Positions 1-12,802 of a DNA stretch of 64,000 nt are shown here, one piece after another. Made by a program: the position numbers and the translations under genes. Every line of letters begins with the position of its first letter. The first letter of the stretch is position 1. This DNA comes from Nematostella vectensis (lineage: Eukaryota > Cnidaria > Anthozoa > Actiniaria > Edwardsiidae), in NCBI RefSeq assembly GCF_932526225.1, contig NC_064043.1:10459821-10523820 (forward strand), read 5' to 3'. The notes beneath the pieces are model-generated. The model was not told the origin of the DNA. It made no database searches and worked only from the letters and a program-made list of their open reading frames with translations.

Positions 1-2044
1 GTAATGGATCTTGTTACCATCTTCTAACGCATGAACCGGCTCTATCACTCCCGACTCTAACTGACCCTTGATTACTGCCTCGTACTGGTCTAGCACTTCT
101 GGCTCTTGCCTAAGCTTTCTCATTGTGCCATGAAGGCGTCCTAGGCTGTTTTCGTAATTAGTAGGTAACGATCTGTGGTTGACCTTCCATTGTAACTTAA
201 CCGAATACCTCTCTCCATTGAAACAAATGTTATCCAGAAATTCTTCCTGTACTCCCTGTGTCTCTCTAATACCTAGAGTCTCTAAATTCCGCAGTCTCGC
301 TATCTCACTCTCCAAACTCTCTGATTGCTCTGCTGACCGGTCTTGGACTAACAAATTAGCCTGTACTATCTGTACATTCTCTACACATTCACTATCTACT
401 GTCATAGGGCCTGACAATACCCATCCTTACTCTGTCTCTATGGCGACGGGTTCCTGTACTTTGCCTCGAATTACTCGTTCTTTCTGAAAATGCCAAAGAT
501 AATCCGCTCTAACTAAAATCTCTATTTCTAGTCTTTCCTCATTCCTATTCACATCTGAGAACCATAAACCTTTGAGATGCGGAAACTGATCTCTAGCTAA
601 CTCTACATGACCATTGGGTATGCTGGAAATCTCTGGCACTACGAACGCCTGCACATTAATGCTAGCACCTCCATTTACAGGACTTACATTAAACTCTACC
701 ACCTCTCTGAGCGTGCCTTTCTGGTCGTGCTGACCAAACGCGTTAATGCAAAGCCATTCACGCCTAACGACAGGAAGTTTGGCTTTGCGCGCTGCCGACG
801 CCGTGATGAATGAGCGGTGACTTCCGGCGTCAAACAAAAACCTTGTCCTAGCTGATACGCCCCCTTCCCAGCTAACAATGCCCTGCGCTGTTTGTAAAGC
901 TATGCGCGTACCAGAGCCAACATGAAAACTCTCCGTAAACCCCGAAGTTACGTGATTTGAACTAGCTTCTCCCGCTTGCTCGCTCTCCCCCCGTTCCTGC
1001 TGTGGCGTTTCTGTTTGGCCACTAGCTTGATTTTCGCATATTGAAAGATGATGCGCGCCCGCGCAGCCCTTACAGTTACTATCTTTCGATCTACACTCGT
1101 AGGACCTGTGATTTTTCCTAAGGCATCTAAAACATCTAGCATACTTAACCAAGATGTTCTTTCGCTCTCCCGGTGACTTGAAATTCTCACAGTTCTCTGA
1201 CTTGTGTTTTCCAAGACAAAAAACACACGTCCCCTGTCCATTAGCTTCAACAAATAATGCGCTCCCTCTTGTTTGCCTTTGCATACCGTCTTGTGGTTTC
1301 TTATTACTTGCCCCAGAAGAAATCGGCTTCTCTCAGCTCTACCTCCGCTCGTATCTCAGCCAACAGTCTTTCCATACTCCATGACATGAAGTCTTGGTAT
1401 CCACGAGTGATTGTGAGCCGGGACGAGTTCGGCAACTTCTGTAGCAGGGCCGGTACCACGATCCCCGAATAACTTGTTTCACTTACATTTAGAGCTTCTA
1501 GCCCTCGGAAATGCGTCTCCTCAGCCTCGTTAAGTCCCCATCGTTAAAAACAGGCGACAGGTTAAGTAGGTCGTTAATGTGCGAACGCTGTATAGCCTCG
1601 GTTTTGCCATATCGCTTGCGAAGTATTTCGATAGCAGCGCAGTAGTTTGCCGCGGTCATCGCGAAACCAGCATAGTCTGTTTCGCCTCTTCTACCAGTAA
1701 CCCCTTTGGATAAGCGAACTTACGTCCGCGAGCGCCTCATTGCTATCAATTGCGCTCTCAAAGGAGTCCCAGAATTCCGGCCATTCTTGTATTTTGCCAC
1801 CAAATTTCGGCACTTCAAGCTTAGGTAGCCTTGCCCTCCCCCTCGCCTCAGTCGAGGTAGAAGACCTTGCCGGTGAGCTATGCAAGCTAGGCGGGCTGAT
1901 CGCTGGGGATGCGGGTTGATCCCACAGTGCCATTAACCCCTCAATCCTGTGGATAACCTCGTGCAGTCTCGCCCGCATCTCATCGCCCTCAGTTATGATT
2001 GCCTCTTGGCACATGCCAATAACAAGTTGAGGCTCAGATGGCAC
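1..2044 (-). pseudogene. BEL/Pao-type LTR retrotransposon gag-pol fragment, decayed
   Basis: Read on the minus strand, the order is that of BEL/Pao polyproteins. About 2044-1691 is a DUF1759-like gag segment with the LPKLEVPKFGG block. About 1250-1040 has three CCHC-like zinc knuckles starting CVFC, CFRC and CKGC. About 900-430 is a DUF1758-type aspartic protease whose active site reads DAGSHRSF. The reading continues to the window edge into the start of the reverse transcriptase region (GVIEPV motif). The element is broken. The DUF1759 part and the zinc-knuckle part are in different frames with stops between them (about 1690-1290), and a TAA at about 427-429 interrupts the frame after the protease. 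No LTR is visible between 2044 and the NWD gene at 2173, so the 5' end looks truncated or the LTR lost; the rest of pol lies left of the window. The family assignment is firm; activity of this copy is very unlikely. Confidence 0.85.
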
Positions 2045-2172
2045 CAGATGGTGTAATGCGTTCTAAAATGCGTTTAAATTTTATCTTTTATTATATTTTT
2101 TAATTCAACAAAATTTAAGAACATCCTTAACACGGCCTGAATACCATTTGTTTTAATGCTTTTGTTTGGCAG

Positions 2173-5100
2173 ATGGGGTCTGCATCATCTAAAAGAAAGA
2201 AGAAAGTTGTCATCACCTCAACGGCAGCAAGAGGACTTCACAAGGATGCAACTTATGGACAAAGCTTCCATCAACAAGAAGACGACACCAGAACGCGTCA
2301 ATCAGCCCAAAATATGCAATCAGAGGGAGGAAGCGGTCAATCACTTTTAATTAGCTCAAAACCTATCGAGCCAGAGAGGGCAGGCATAGAACGTCATCCA
2401 CCAGTCAAACAGCATAGCCAATTACAAAGCGCAGCGATAACTAATCAACCACAAGCCTCGAGTCCAAGTGAGGATTGTGTAGTAAATGAGGATCAAGAAC
2501 AAACAAAGGGATCTATTGATGTAGAAGAGGCGCCTGAGATTCAGGAGAATGTTCACCAAGTTGAGACCTCTCTTCCCCAAGAGGTACACGAGGAAAGCTC
2601 AGATGAAGACAAAGAAATAAAACAGGAAGACCATGACAAGCCAGACCCATTATCCTTTGAAGAAAAAGTAGAGAAGGGATTAAATGGAGAGTTTGACTTT
2701 CAGATTCCTGGTAAAGCAAAGATCGTTCGTATTTTCACGAGCTCCACATTTACAGGTATGAGCAACAAATCCATTTTGACTGTACAATGAATAATGAGCA
2801 CTGTGCTTAGAGTTAATAAGGGGTTCCAAGCCAATGTGAGTTCCGTTGTGCAGACTAACTCCTTTCTATCGGAATGTGTACTAGAATAAAAAAAATCATT
2901 GCAAGCTAGGAGGGAAAGGGAGTAGAAAAATCTAAAAAAAAGTGGTTGGCTTAATGACCACCTCCCCTCCCCTGCAAAAAAATTCCAACTAGTAATCTTC
3001 ACAAGCTTCACAAATGCGTAGTTAGTAAGGTGCACGCGCACCAACGTGCACCCCTTTCGACCTGCAAAAAATAGATCTTTTCTCTTTCATAAATCACAAG
3101 ATTTTACACTTTTCTTCCCAACCTCTTCCGTCCCATACGACAAATCCTGGATACGTCACACTCTCAATAAAGGCGTGCCTTACTTTTCCTAACAGACACA
3201 TCCGTAGAGCGCAACACTTTGATGGAGCGAATCTACCCGCGCATCAAACAGTTCTGCCAACAGCACGGATACGAGTTTCAGGTATCATCGAACATTCAAC
3301 ATAAATCGTTCTTACAATACTTATCCTATGTTCCCCTGAATGTGAACTTTTCATTGTTGTGATGGAAAAAGTGCGTGACGTGTCAGTATGTGTTAAAGAA
3401 ATTAACATTTTTTGTGTGTTATGAGACATTGGAGTATATGATTCGATGTTCGTGGCACGAGATGGAACTTGCGTGACGTGTTTAATATTATATCATTAAT
3501 AGGTCGTGGACATGAGATGGGGAGTGCGTGATGAGTCTACAGATGATCACCTGACCTCAGAGTTGTGTATGAGAGAACTACGCGCATGTCAAGAGCTATC
3601 CACGGGACCGAACTTCATTGTAAGTACTTAGTGCGCATATCAGAGTATATAGAGTTATACACAGCTTTGTTGCCAGTAGATAGGGTGACCGTCAGGACTC
3701 CACCAAAGAATACTTAGAATTTAGCATTGACATCAGAATGTATATATTTTCTTGCAGACCTTTCTGGGTCAGAAATACGGATACCGTCCGTTTCCGCCAA
3801 AAATTCCCGCCACAGAGTTTGAAAACCTTTTGAGTGCGGTCAGTAATGTCGAAGATCAGCAGCTTTTACGTCACTGGTTCCGTCGTGATGACAACATCGT
3901 TCCCGCCGAATATCTCCTTCAGCCAATCACCGTCCTTCTCCCTGATTACCGTAATTATAGCAACAATGAGCTACGTAAGAAGGCTTCTGCAGAATGGTGG
4001 GCAGCTTTTGAGAGAATGCAAGTGGTGTTCAGGGAAGCCGCTGACAAGGCGTTGGAAAAACGAGAGAGAAAGAAGTACTACATGTCTGGTAAGTGACATT
4101 TTACAAAAATAGTGATTAATAGATATAGCAAATTAATTGAAAAACATAAATACAAATATAGTTCGTAAAAATTAGTTCTACCAGTCTTGTAAACGTAATG
4201 ATAAGATAACACATAGTATAACTCAATTTCAAGAAGACCAACATGGCATGCCACTGCCAAATTCTATTAATAACACGGAGTATCCAACTATCAGATAGTG
4301 CTGAGTGAGATGAAACCACTAACGTGCTTTGTTTGGCCGCAATTTCCCCCCCGCAGTGACAGAAGACGAGATACGTAGAGGCATCGTGAATGCTTCCAAT
4401 CCCGGTATGCACTGCTTCTGGTTCAGGCGCGTCATCACAGATCTATTGGACAATATCACAGGCCAGAGCGCGAGCAAATTCATCGATAAGACATGGGGCC
4501 CGGACGGTAAAATCGACATGGAGGCCTATCGCCTGCTTAGTCACTTCCGAGAGAAGATTCTTCCAAAAGCGTTACCGAGCTCAAATGTCAAGCAATTTGA
4601 CGTCAAATGGGCAGAAAATGGAATCGACCCGAGCGAGTCTGAGGAGCATGCACAGTATATTGAGGAACTGTGCACGTCGTTTTACGAAACTCTAACGGGT
4701 ATGATTGGAAAAGCCGTGAGCGAGAGGGCGGAAGTAGAGGTGAAAGACCCCTTGGCGGAAGAAGTGTTCAGTCACCTAACGTTTTGTCTGAAGAAATGCG
4801 AAGCATTCCACGGTCGGGAGGAGTTTCTAGATTCTGTCAAACAAGCTCTGTTGTCAAATGGCCAGAGGATTACAGTCTTATACGGAGAGTCTGGGTGTGG
4901 AAAGACATCGATCATGGCAAAGATATGTGCTCTCGTCAAGGAATGGCTTAGGAAGGAAGCCGTTGCAGTGGTCCCTCGGTTTGTTGGAATATCCCCGGAT
5001 TCATCGGGCATACGTACGTTACTACGCAGCGTATGCCAACAGCTGTGCCGAGTCTCTGGTGAAAATGCTGACAACGTCCCTGAGGTAATCCATTATTCGG

Positions 5101-8100
5101 TAAAGCACACAATAGGCTTATGTATGGGTATTGTTGTATCTGGCTAGTCTCCGATTGTGAAATTGTTTTATCAGGCATCGAAAGGCAAATTGAAGGCCTG
5201 CGAAGCAAACGCAATGGGCTCCCTTTGGTCTTGCTACGCAAGCTAGCAAAGTGATTGCCCCTCTTCCTGTAACTGCTCTCACCACTTTCCGTTCCCTTGC
5301 AGTAGTTTTAGTATGTTGAGACAAGATCGCCAACAGACTATCTTCAAAATTATGTTTGCTTCATCTTTTCAGGACATGAAGAGTCTACGCGAATATTTTC
5401 CCGAGTGCCTCAAAAGCGCCGCCACATGCAAAACAATCGTGTTGCTGCTAGACTCTTTGGATCAGCTGTCACCAGATGACGGCGGGAGACAGCTGGATTG
5501 GTTACCGAAGAGCCTGCCAGATAATATCTACTTGGTGATGTCTACTTTACCTGGGGATGAATACGAGTGCCTTCCAAACCTTGAGGTATTTGATTTTTTG
5601 ACCGTAAGTCTGATTAATGTAATAGTTTACTTACATAGATTGATATCCATCGATAATATTTTATACTTTTAAATGTTGTATAATAGGATGGATTGAATGT
5701 CACAGTGATTCAAGTAGATTTAGGTTGCATCTAATAAAAAGTAAATAAAGTAATTGAGCCGTCCTCTTAATCTTATGCTGAGCTCATCAGCTTCAAGCAT
5801 ATTGGGCTTGGTAAATAATAGTAATTTTAATCACAATAATGCGGCTATATTAAATGCTGAAATGTTGAACATTGACGATTTTATTCTGCCCGACAGGCTA
5901 TACTACCTGACGCATGCTTGAAAGAAGTGCCAAGTCTTCCGCTGGCAGAAGCAGACTCGATACTCACTAACTTGCTCCAAGCTTCAAGAAAATGTTTGAC
6001 CGACTCTCAGAAACAAGCTGTACTCGAAGCCTTTCAACAATGCCAACTCCCCCTGTACCTGATGCTGGCATTTGGTGAGGCGTGCAGATGGAAATCCTAC
6101 ACTCCCGAAGATCAGATCACCTTACCTCCCTCGGTAAAGGGGATCATAAACGCTCTCTTCGACCGCGTAGAAAGGGTCCACGGGAGAATCCTCGTGAGCC
6201 ACGCATTAGGCTATATCACGGCATCCAAGAACGGGCTGACAGAACCAGAACTTGAAGATCTTCTCTCACTGGATGACGATGTCCTTAATGATGTCTATCA
6301 GTACTGGACGCCGCCTATCAGAAGGCTTCCCCCGTTGCTGTGGATACGGATTCGTGCCGACATCAGTGATTTCCTGATCGATAGAGGGGCAGACGAGACA
6401 CGCGTCATTTACTGGTACCATCGCCAGTTCATTGAAATCGCCACTGAGAGATACCTTGGTGAGCAGCAATCAATAAAGCTACACGCTAACATGGCAGAGT
6501 ATTTCCTGGGCACATGGAGCGATGGCAAGAAAAAAACTTTCACTTCAAAGAAAGGGGAGACTATGAGTATGGACCGCTTTGTGTCAAGCCAGCCACTGAT
6601 GTTTGACGAAAAGTCTGAGAAACCCATCTACAATCTACGTAAGCTAAGTGAGCTACCCTACCACCTTGTTCTCTCTGCTCAACTAGAGAAACTTAAAGCA
6701 AACGCACTTTGCAACTTCAAATTCCTTGTGACAAAGCTCAGGGCAAGATCTCTCGATGCAGTCCTCGAAGACTTTTCAATGGCACTAGATAGTTTCTCTG
6801 ACGACACAGAGTTGGACGAAATTGACAAGACTCTCCGATTGTCAGCGGTTGCATTATCTACTGATCCACGTCAGCTCGCGTCACAGCTCCTTGCTCGTCT
6901 TCTACCCCACCTTAACAACACCAAAGAATTCCCGTACCTGAGTAAGCTATTGGAGAGCGCCTATGACAGCCCGGTTCCTTGCCTGATCCCAAGCCGAAAG
7001 TGTCTAACTGCACCTGGTGGCACTCTAGTCTCCTCGTTAGCGATAGACGAGAGTGGGATTCATTGCTGCGCCTTCAGCTGCGACGGAAAGACTTCGTATG
7101 TCGGTAGCACAACCTCAGACGGCCTACTGCTTCAGATAATCAACATTCAAACCGGAAAGCTTATTCGAAAAATGAAACTAACGGATCCATGGGAGATGGT
7201 GTTTACGTGGTCAATGGAGGGAAGCCGCAAGGATAAAGACACTCTGCTGATCATGGGATCCAAATACATATTCATGATGAACACGAAAACGGGGAAAATC
7301 ACCAGAAGGTTCGAAGCGCTCGAAGAAGAGAGCCGCTACTCTCCAATGCCACCTGTTACTTTTGCTGACGACGAAACACGGCTTGTTGCAATAACGGACA
7401 AAAACATGAAGATATGGACGGTGAATGACGGAAACTTGCAGTACACCCTAACCATCGGAGACATCAACGTAGATGAAGAGTATGGCTCGGTTGATGCCGT
7501 TAACGAGCTCGTAGTTTATAGCACAAACACCAACGTCTTTACAGTCCTCGATGTTCGTACTGGAAGGCAGGTTCGCAAGGTCGAGGTGTATGCACAGGGT
7601 GAGGAAACCACTGTTAAAAGCGTGAAGATAGGGGCTGGCGAGAAGGTGGTTGTCATGCCTTCATCGCTGAAATCACTCAGGCTCTACAGTCTTAGAACTG
7701 GAGCGCTGTTGAATGAAATCGGAGATTTCTCAATGAATCCCGGATTGCATCGCCTTCAACTGACGCCCGATAGGGACAAGATACTGAACATTATCCAGTT
7801 CGAGGTGATGATAACTGATCTTGAGAGCGGACATGTGAGGAGGACGTTAAAGAGCAAGTCCTTCGGTACGCTAGTTATCCATACCAACCTATACACAAGA
7901 GATGGAAGGTTTGCTTGCTCTATAGGAAACGACAACATCCTTCGCATATATGACCTGAAGAAAGCTTTGGCAGAAGATGAGCAAACCGGTCCAACTGACC
8001 CAATGATGATGAATGCTGCAGTCGCATCGATTGATCGCATCTATGGTCTCTTCCCTAGTGTTGATGGCAAACATGCGATTGGTTCCGGTACTGTACAAAA

Positions 8101-9322
8101 CTCTTCCGAACTCTCCATGTGGAACGTAGAGACCGGAGCCAAGGTTCGTTCACTAAAGCTTGTCGCAGAGATGCCCCCTCAGGAGATACGCATGTGTAGT
8201 GAGACGAGAGGTGTTGGTTTCATGCATGATGCAAATCAATTCCATTACAAGGTGTACAACTTCAAGAATGCTAAGATAGAGCGTTGCTTACTGGGCAAGG
8301 CATCAAAGAGAACGACTGCATTCGGGGCCATAGACGAGAGTCACGTGATTGGCCTCTCAAGAGGAAGGCGAAATCTTAAAGTATGGGATGTGAACAGTGG
8401 AAGGCTGGTGAAACAGTACAAGTTTGGTCAGAAGTACCCTTTTGAGGAGATGCTTATCAGCAAGAACAGAAGACGGGTCGTCTGCTCGCAGATCAGCCTG
8501 CAGGTAGAACATGAAGATAAAACACTCACCTTGATTGCCTTGGACACCGCATCAGGAAACCACAGTATCCTGGAAATTCCTGGCGACCAGCTGTCCTTGG
8601 CTTTTTCTAGCATTTCTCACGATGGAAGGTACTTGGTATGCTCGACGAAGGACTTCAAACCGAGATTGTGGGATCTTGAAGCGGTAAGGATGTTACATCA
8701 TCTGGAACAAGAAGAATACCCAATCAGCTATGCCTCAGGGATCTCTCTCCCTCTACGCCTTGCACTTACCGCACAAAGCGATGGCGACATCAACGCCTGG
8801 GACATTGACACCGGTGTCATCAAACACACGTTCAAATGCGAGACCGTCGATGTTATAATGGTGTCAAGTGACGGTTTCGTGGCCTACTCCAGGTACCGAT
8901 ACCGCATTAGCAACCTCGACGCCTGGGACCTTAGAAATGGAACCAAGCTTGCAACTTTCACATCGGATTGGAAGCCTGAGAAGGTTGACATCGTAGGTGA
9001 TACTATTGTCCTTAATCAGGCTGACAGCCCCAGCATCCTGACACTTCAGCTTCACATCCCAGGGTCAAGACGAGTAGCTAAGCCGTCATCTTCGGATGGA
9101 GTCATCGAAGGTGTGTTTGAAAGTTGTCCGGACACGCCCTCGCCTGATGATGGCGATGAGGACCCTGATGATGACGAAGACAAGACTGATGTTCAGAAGT
9201 TTGAGTTCACCAAGAAGGCCATGCACGTTAAGCCTAATGTCATCATCGGAGGTGGCAACATTGTGGATGCGAAGAATGTCTTCATTTCAGAATCAGTTTT
9301 CAAGCAAAACTTTCAAACCTAA
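2173..9322 (+). CDS. NACHT and WD repeat protein (NWD1-like STAND NTPase), tandem copy 1
   Basis: Seven exons join in frame to 1827 aa: 2173-2755, 3196-3281, 3503-3619, 3758-4088, 4357-5084, 5373-5585, 5897-9322. The start ATG directly follows an acceptor-like AG (2171-2172), so a 5' noncoding exon may lie upstream. Domains seen: MGSASS plus KRKKK at the N-terminus (myristoylation-type); a Q/E-rich linker; DUF4062 from about residue 183 (IFTSSTFTD, VDMRWGV); NACHT with Walker A GESGCGKTS at about 549-557 and Walker B-like VLLLDSLDQL ending near 646; a helical region; WD40-type beta repeats at about 1040-1760; an acidic stretch (DDGDEDPDDDEDK); and a 36-residue tail containing VIIGGGNIV. The architecture DUF4062-NACHT-WD40 is that of NWD1/TEP1-like STAND proteins, which are thought to be ATP-switched signalling scaffolds. 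The ligand and pathway here are unknown. Exon 7 is a single 3.4-kb exon where copy 2 has introns. Confidence 0.9.
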
Positions 9323-9587
9323 AATCTATTTAAAAAAGGATAAAGATTTAGAAGAGTAAGGTGGAAATGGGATCCTCGGGGGCCATCGATAGATTTGGAC
9401 TAACGAGATGCAAGGAGGACAAGGGGGGAGGGGAGAGAACGTCTCGCCACTTTAACACCTCTCGCCCGCAAGCTCTTAGATTTCGTCCACGAGGTTGAGG
9501 CGCTGAAAGTATGTTGTATCGTTAAACGTAGGCTGTATCAATGTCACTGATTTACATTTTTGCTTTTTTTCTATTGTTAAAAATAAT

Positions 9588-9597
9588 AATAAATAAA
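9588..9597 (+). promoter_or_regulatory. poly(A) signals of NWD copy 1
   Basis: Two overlapping AATAAA hexamers lie about 265 nt after the stop codon at 9320-9322, in A/T-rich 3' flank. They are the first canonical signals downstream of the gene. Confidence 0.5.
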
Positions 9598-11829
9598 AGA
9601 ATCAAATAAAAAAGATAAAGCAAAATTATCTTGTCTCTATGTCTGGCCTTTCGTAATAATAAAACCAATAAAAAATTCTATATTCAAAATAGTAATCGAA
9701 TAAAAATATTACCTATAAAAATTGTGACTTTATATCAGAACCAAAAAAGAATGAGTGGCAATTAAAAAAAAGCCGAAATTAGCAGTGGAAAAAACCGCTA
9801 GAAAACTTGCATTGTTACGTGTCATTTCCCCTCCTCCAATGGAAAAAAACTTGTTCTTTACTCATAAGTTTTATTTACCTTTATTCTACATCCTCTATTA
9901 CTTTTTACTCATTTATCCTCTATCACTTTTTATTCATTTTACTAGGCGTCGAACATACAGCATATGGCATGCTTAAACATACCCGGATATTTTTGAAAAC
10001 GGAATATATTTTTCTCCGTAATCAAATCGCACTCTCTGTGACACAAGTTAAAAAACGAAAAATATCGAATACGTGTAGACGTGCACCATTTCACAATTTA
10101 ATCAAACCAGTGTTTGGGACCTTGAAGACACTTTAGTTGTTGAGCTTGGGTTGTTTAACAATAAAATATACAATCGAAGTGACATATGAAAAGCTTCATT
10201 CTTTATGCTCGTTCTCAGCGGGAGTTACTTGTGTGAGTGGTGATCTGACGTCACTCGTAACGCTAGCTTCCTCATCTACCGTGACACCGTGGGCTTCTTT
10301 AGCTACAGCGATTGTCTCTAGGGGCAGAGGAGTTCACACAATCTAAGGCCAGAAACGGATAAAAGAATCAAGGTATGGGAACATCAAACCACGCGCGCGA
10401 AGTTTTGTGTTCAATCCCGAATTTTCTAATCCTAAGCTTTATATACAACAAAAAGATGCCGTGAAATAGCGTTCATATTATTGTTTGTGCATCAGCAACT
10501 GCGGTGCACTCCCACTCATCAAAAACTCAGGATAACCGATCGATACTGGTGATGGAGTATCGAAATCATAATTTCCCACCCGCAACAGCAAGTCAAGGCT
10601 CCGTTGACAACCAATAAATAACGACAGATTTGTGTTTTTTACCGCGAAACCAGTGGCTGTAGTAACACTGTAGTAACATGTCTGTGACATACTTCAAGAC
10701 TCCAAAGTATTTCTCAAAATAGCCAAAAAAATAAAAGAAATTCCTCGCACGCTAAACGTTCTCCGTTGTAACAGCTTGAATTTAAAGTGACTCTTTAAAA
10801 AGTGAGGCGATTAGTTTATTCCTCAAATCGACTACGGAATCAATATTTTTTTTTTGGTAAAATTGCAGAAATAATCACTTCTACATCGCCTTACTCTAAA
10901 GCTGGTTTTAATAAACGAAATTCGTTGAAGGAATTAATTGAATTCCATAAAAGAAATTTCTAGCGAGTGATCTCAATAAGGTTGTTGATGGCTAGCAAGA
11001 TAAATAATTATGGCTAGAACTTTGCAATTCAAATGAAGATAATAAAATATTGAGTCACTTAAACTTCATAAAGGGAATAACGCTAAGTGAGTATACTACA
11101 GCCAAAATATTATAAATAACAAAATAACAACAAAATAGTATTAAATATATAGTTTTTGTTTTGTGTGCCCATTTAAAGCGTGTCGCATCGATACTCTGTT
11201 TTGTCACATATTCTCCAATAGCAAGAAAACTAACACAACATAACCGTTATGTTGTGTTAGTGATCATCGACTTGAATGGGAAATCTGTACAACAAAGGCT
11301 TGGGTTAAACTATTTTCCAAATTCAAATTCAAAAGCGTCAATGTCATTTATAAGAACAATCCTTCTCGAGTATTCTCAATTGGTGTGTTGTTTGAGCTCC
11401 ATGAAGGTGGTATCACTCAACCATAACAAATTGAGTCTTTTCACTTACCTTGCTTTGTCTTTCGTGTAGATTAAAAGAGGTAGTAATGCATCACGCACTT
11501 AATGGATCTTTCAAGAAAGCTCGAGCTTATCGTGACAAAAAAAAAAAAAAAACATCAACAGAAAAAAAAAACACCAAAAAAGTTGGGATTTAAAATTCAT
11601 TCTACAAAGAAACTATTCAGCTTCTTTAACTGGCCTTTAACTTTCTGTTTCCCCGTAGCGTGACGGACCTGTGCCCCATTATTCTTGCGACTGCAATTTT
11701 GTTGTTTCCATCAGTAGCTACGTTTGATATCTCACAAATAGTAAAAAAAAATCTTCAACTAGAATAAATAACTTATACCTCACTCTGCAAAATACTTTAC
11801 GAAACAGTATTACTTTCTTATTCTAATAC

Positions 11830-12240
11830 CAGTGGCAGATCCAGGGATGGTGCACTGGGGGCACGCGCACCCCCCTTGGGTTCATAAAAAAAATATTATT
11901 TTATTTTAAAAAAAAAATTAAAAATCAAAAACAAATTTAAAACCTTGCGAAATAAAATAATAATATCAAATAACAGGTGGAACCTGCGCCCGCGTTTGCT
12001 TTCGTAGTAGCGGTCAGCATATATCACCAAGCACGGGCTCGCCTCATGCTCATTTCGATTCCCGCCATTAAAATGCAGCGTTCTTTATTCTTGGAGAATA
12101 AAATGGATAAAGTTAAGGGGTCAGGCCGTCCAGACGCAGCATCGACGGCACTTGAACAGGCAGATAGTTTGGTTTTTCCACAAACACCTATTTCAATAAA
12201 GGTTGTCGGCGCGAAAGACGAATTTCAATTGCCAAATTGA
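11830..12240 (+). mobile_element. Possible remnant of a hAT-like DNA transposon (left end)
   Basis: A CAGTGGCAGATCCAGGG start resembles hAT termini of the CAGTGGCGGATCC type. It is followed by an A/T-rich stretch and a short open frame (11977-12240) with a basic leader around KMQRSLFLENK, as seen at the start of some hAT proteins. No matching right terminus or 8-bp target duplication was found, so this is a tentative call from the terminus sequence alone. Confidence 0.3.
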
Positions 12241-12406
12241 AGTTACACTACCAAAAGGTGTCTATGGGTAGTAACTATTTGTAAAAAACAAAGGTGATAA
12301 ACTAAAGGGATGCCAGATGACATATATTAATTATATTAAATGGATAGTCATATGTTTTATTTATATTTTTCTGAATTTGGAACAAGTATTTTGGGATCCA
12401 TGGGCC

Positions 12407-12484
12407 CTTTCGGTCGTAGAACTGCCATTTGTCAATTGCCATTTGCCGTTTGCACTGACAACGTTTTTTGAAATAGTTGTATAC
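12407..12484 (+). repeat. Dispersed repeat, copy 1 (second copy at 52812-52889)
   Basis: The stretch beginning CTTTCGGTCGTAGAACT is repeated in the same orientation at 52812-52889 inside an ETFDH intron, with scattered substitutions and small indels. Both share the CATTTGCC and GCACTGACAAC blocks. Similarity extends weakly to the left in both places. The family is unidentified. Confidence 0.6.
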
Positions 12485-12553
12485 ACCGTCTGTTACGAAT
12501 CCACTGCACATTGCCGGTTACATCGTGTGAGTGCGAACGGTCAATTAGTGGCC

Positions 12554-12802
12554 TAATGCTGCATTCACACCCAAAACCATGTTTATTTAAACAAGGTTTT
12601 TCTTTGCCTATTAACTTGCCAAGTTTCTCATTTTGTTTAATTCTTACTAGCTAAGTGATCACTTAGTAACATGTACAGCAGAGTAACATAAACAGAACAG
12701 TCTATTCAGTTTTAACCTTGGTTCTGTCCACTCTTGGGAGATTGAGATTTAAACCAGTTTAATTAAACCACCTTTAAAAGTGCTGGTGTGAACGCGGTAT
12801 AA
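12554..12802. mobile_element. MITE-like element with imperfect terminal inverted repeats
   Basis: The left end contains GCATTCACACC and the right end contains GGTGTGAACGC, which are inverted copies with one mismatch. A/T-rich internal sequence of about 250 bp has no coding potential. The target duplication is not clear. It looks like a non-autonomous DNA transposon. Confidence 0.5.
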
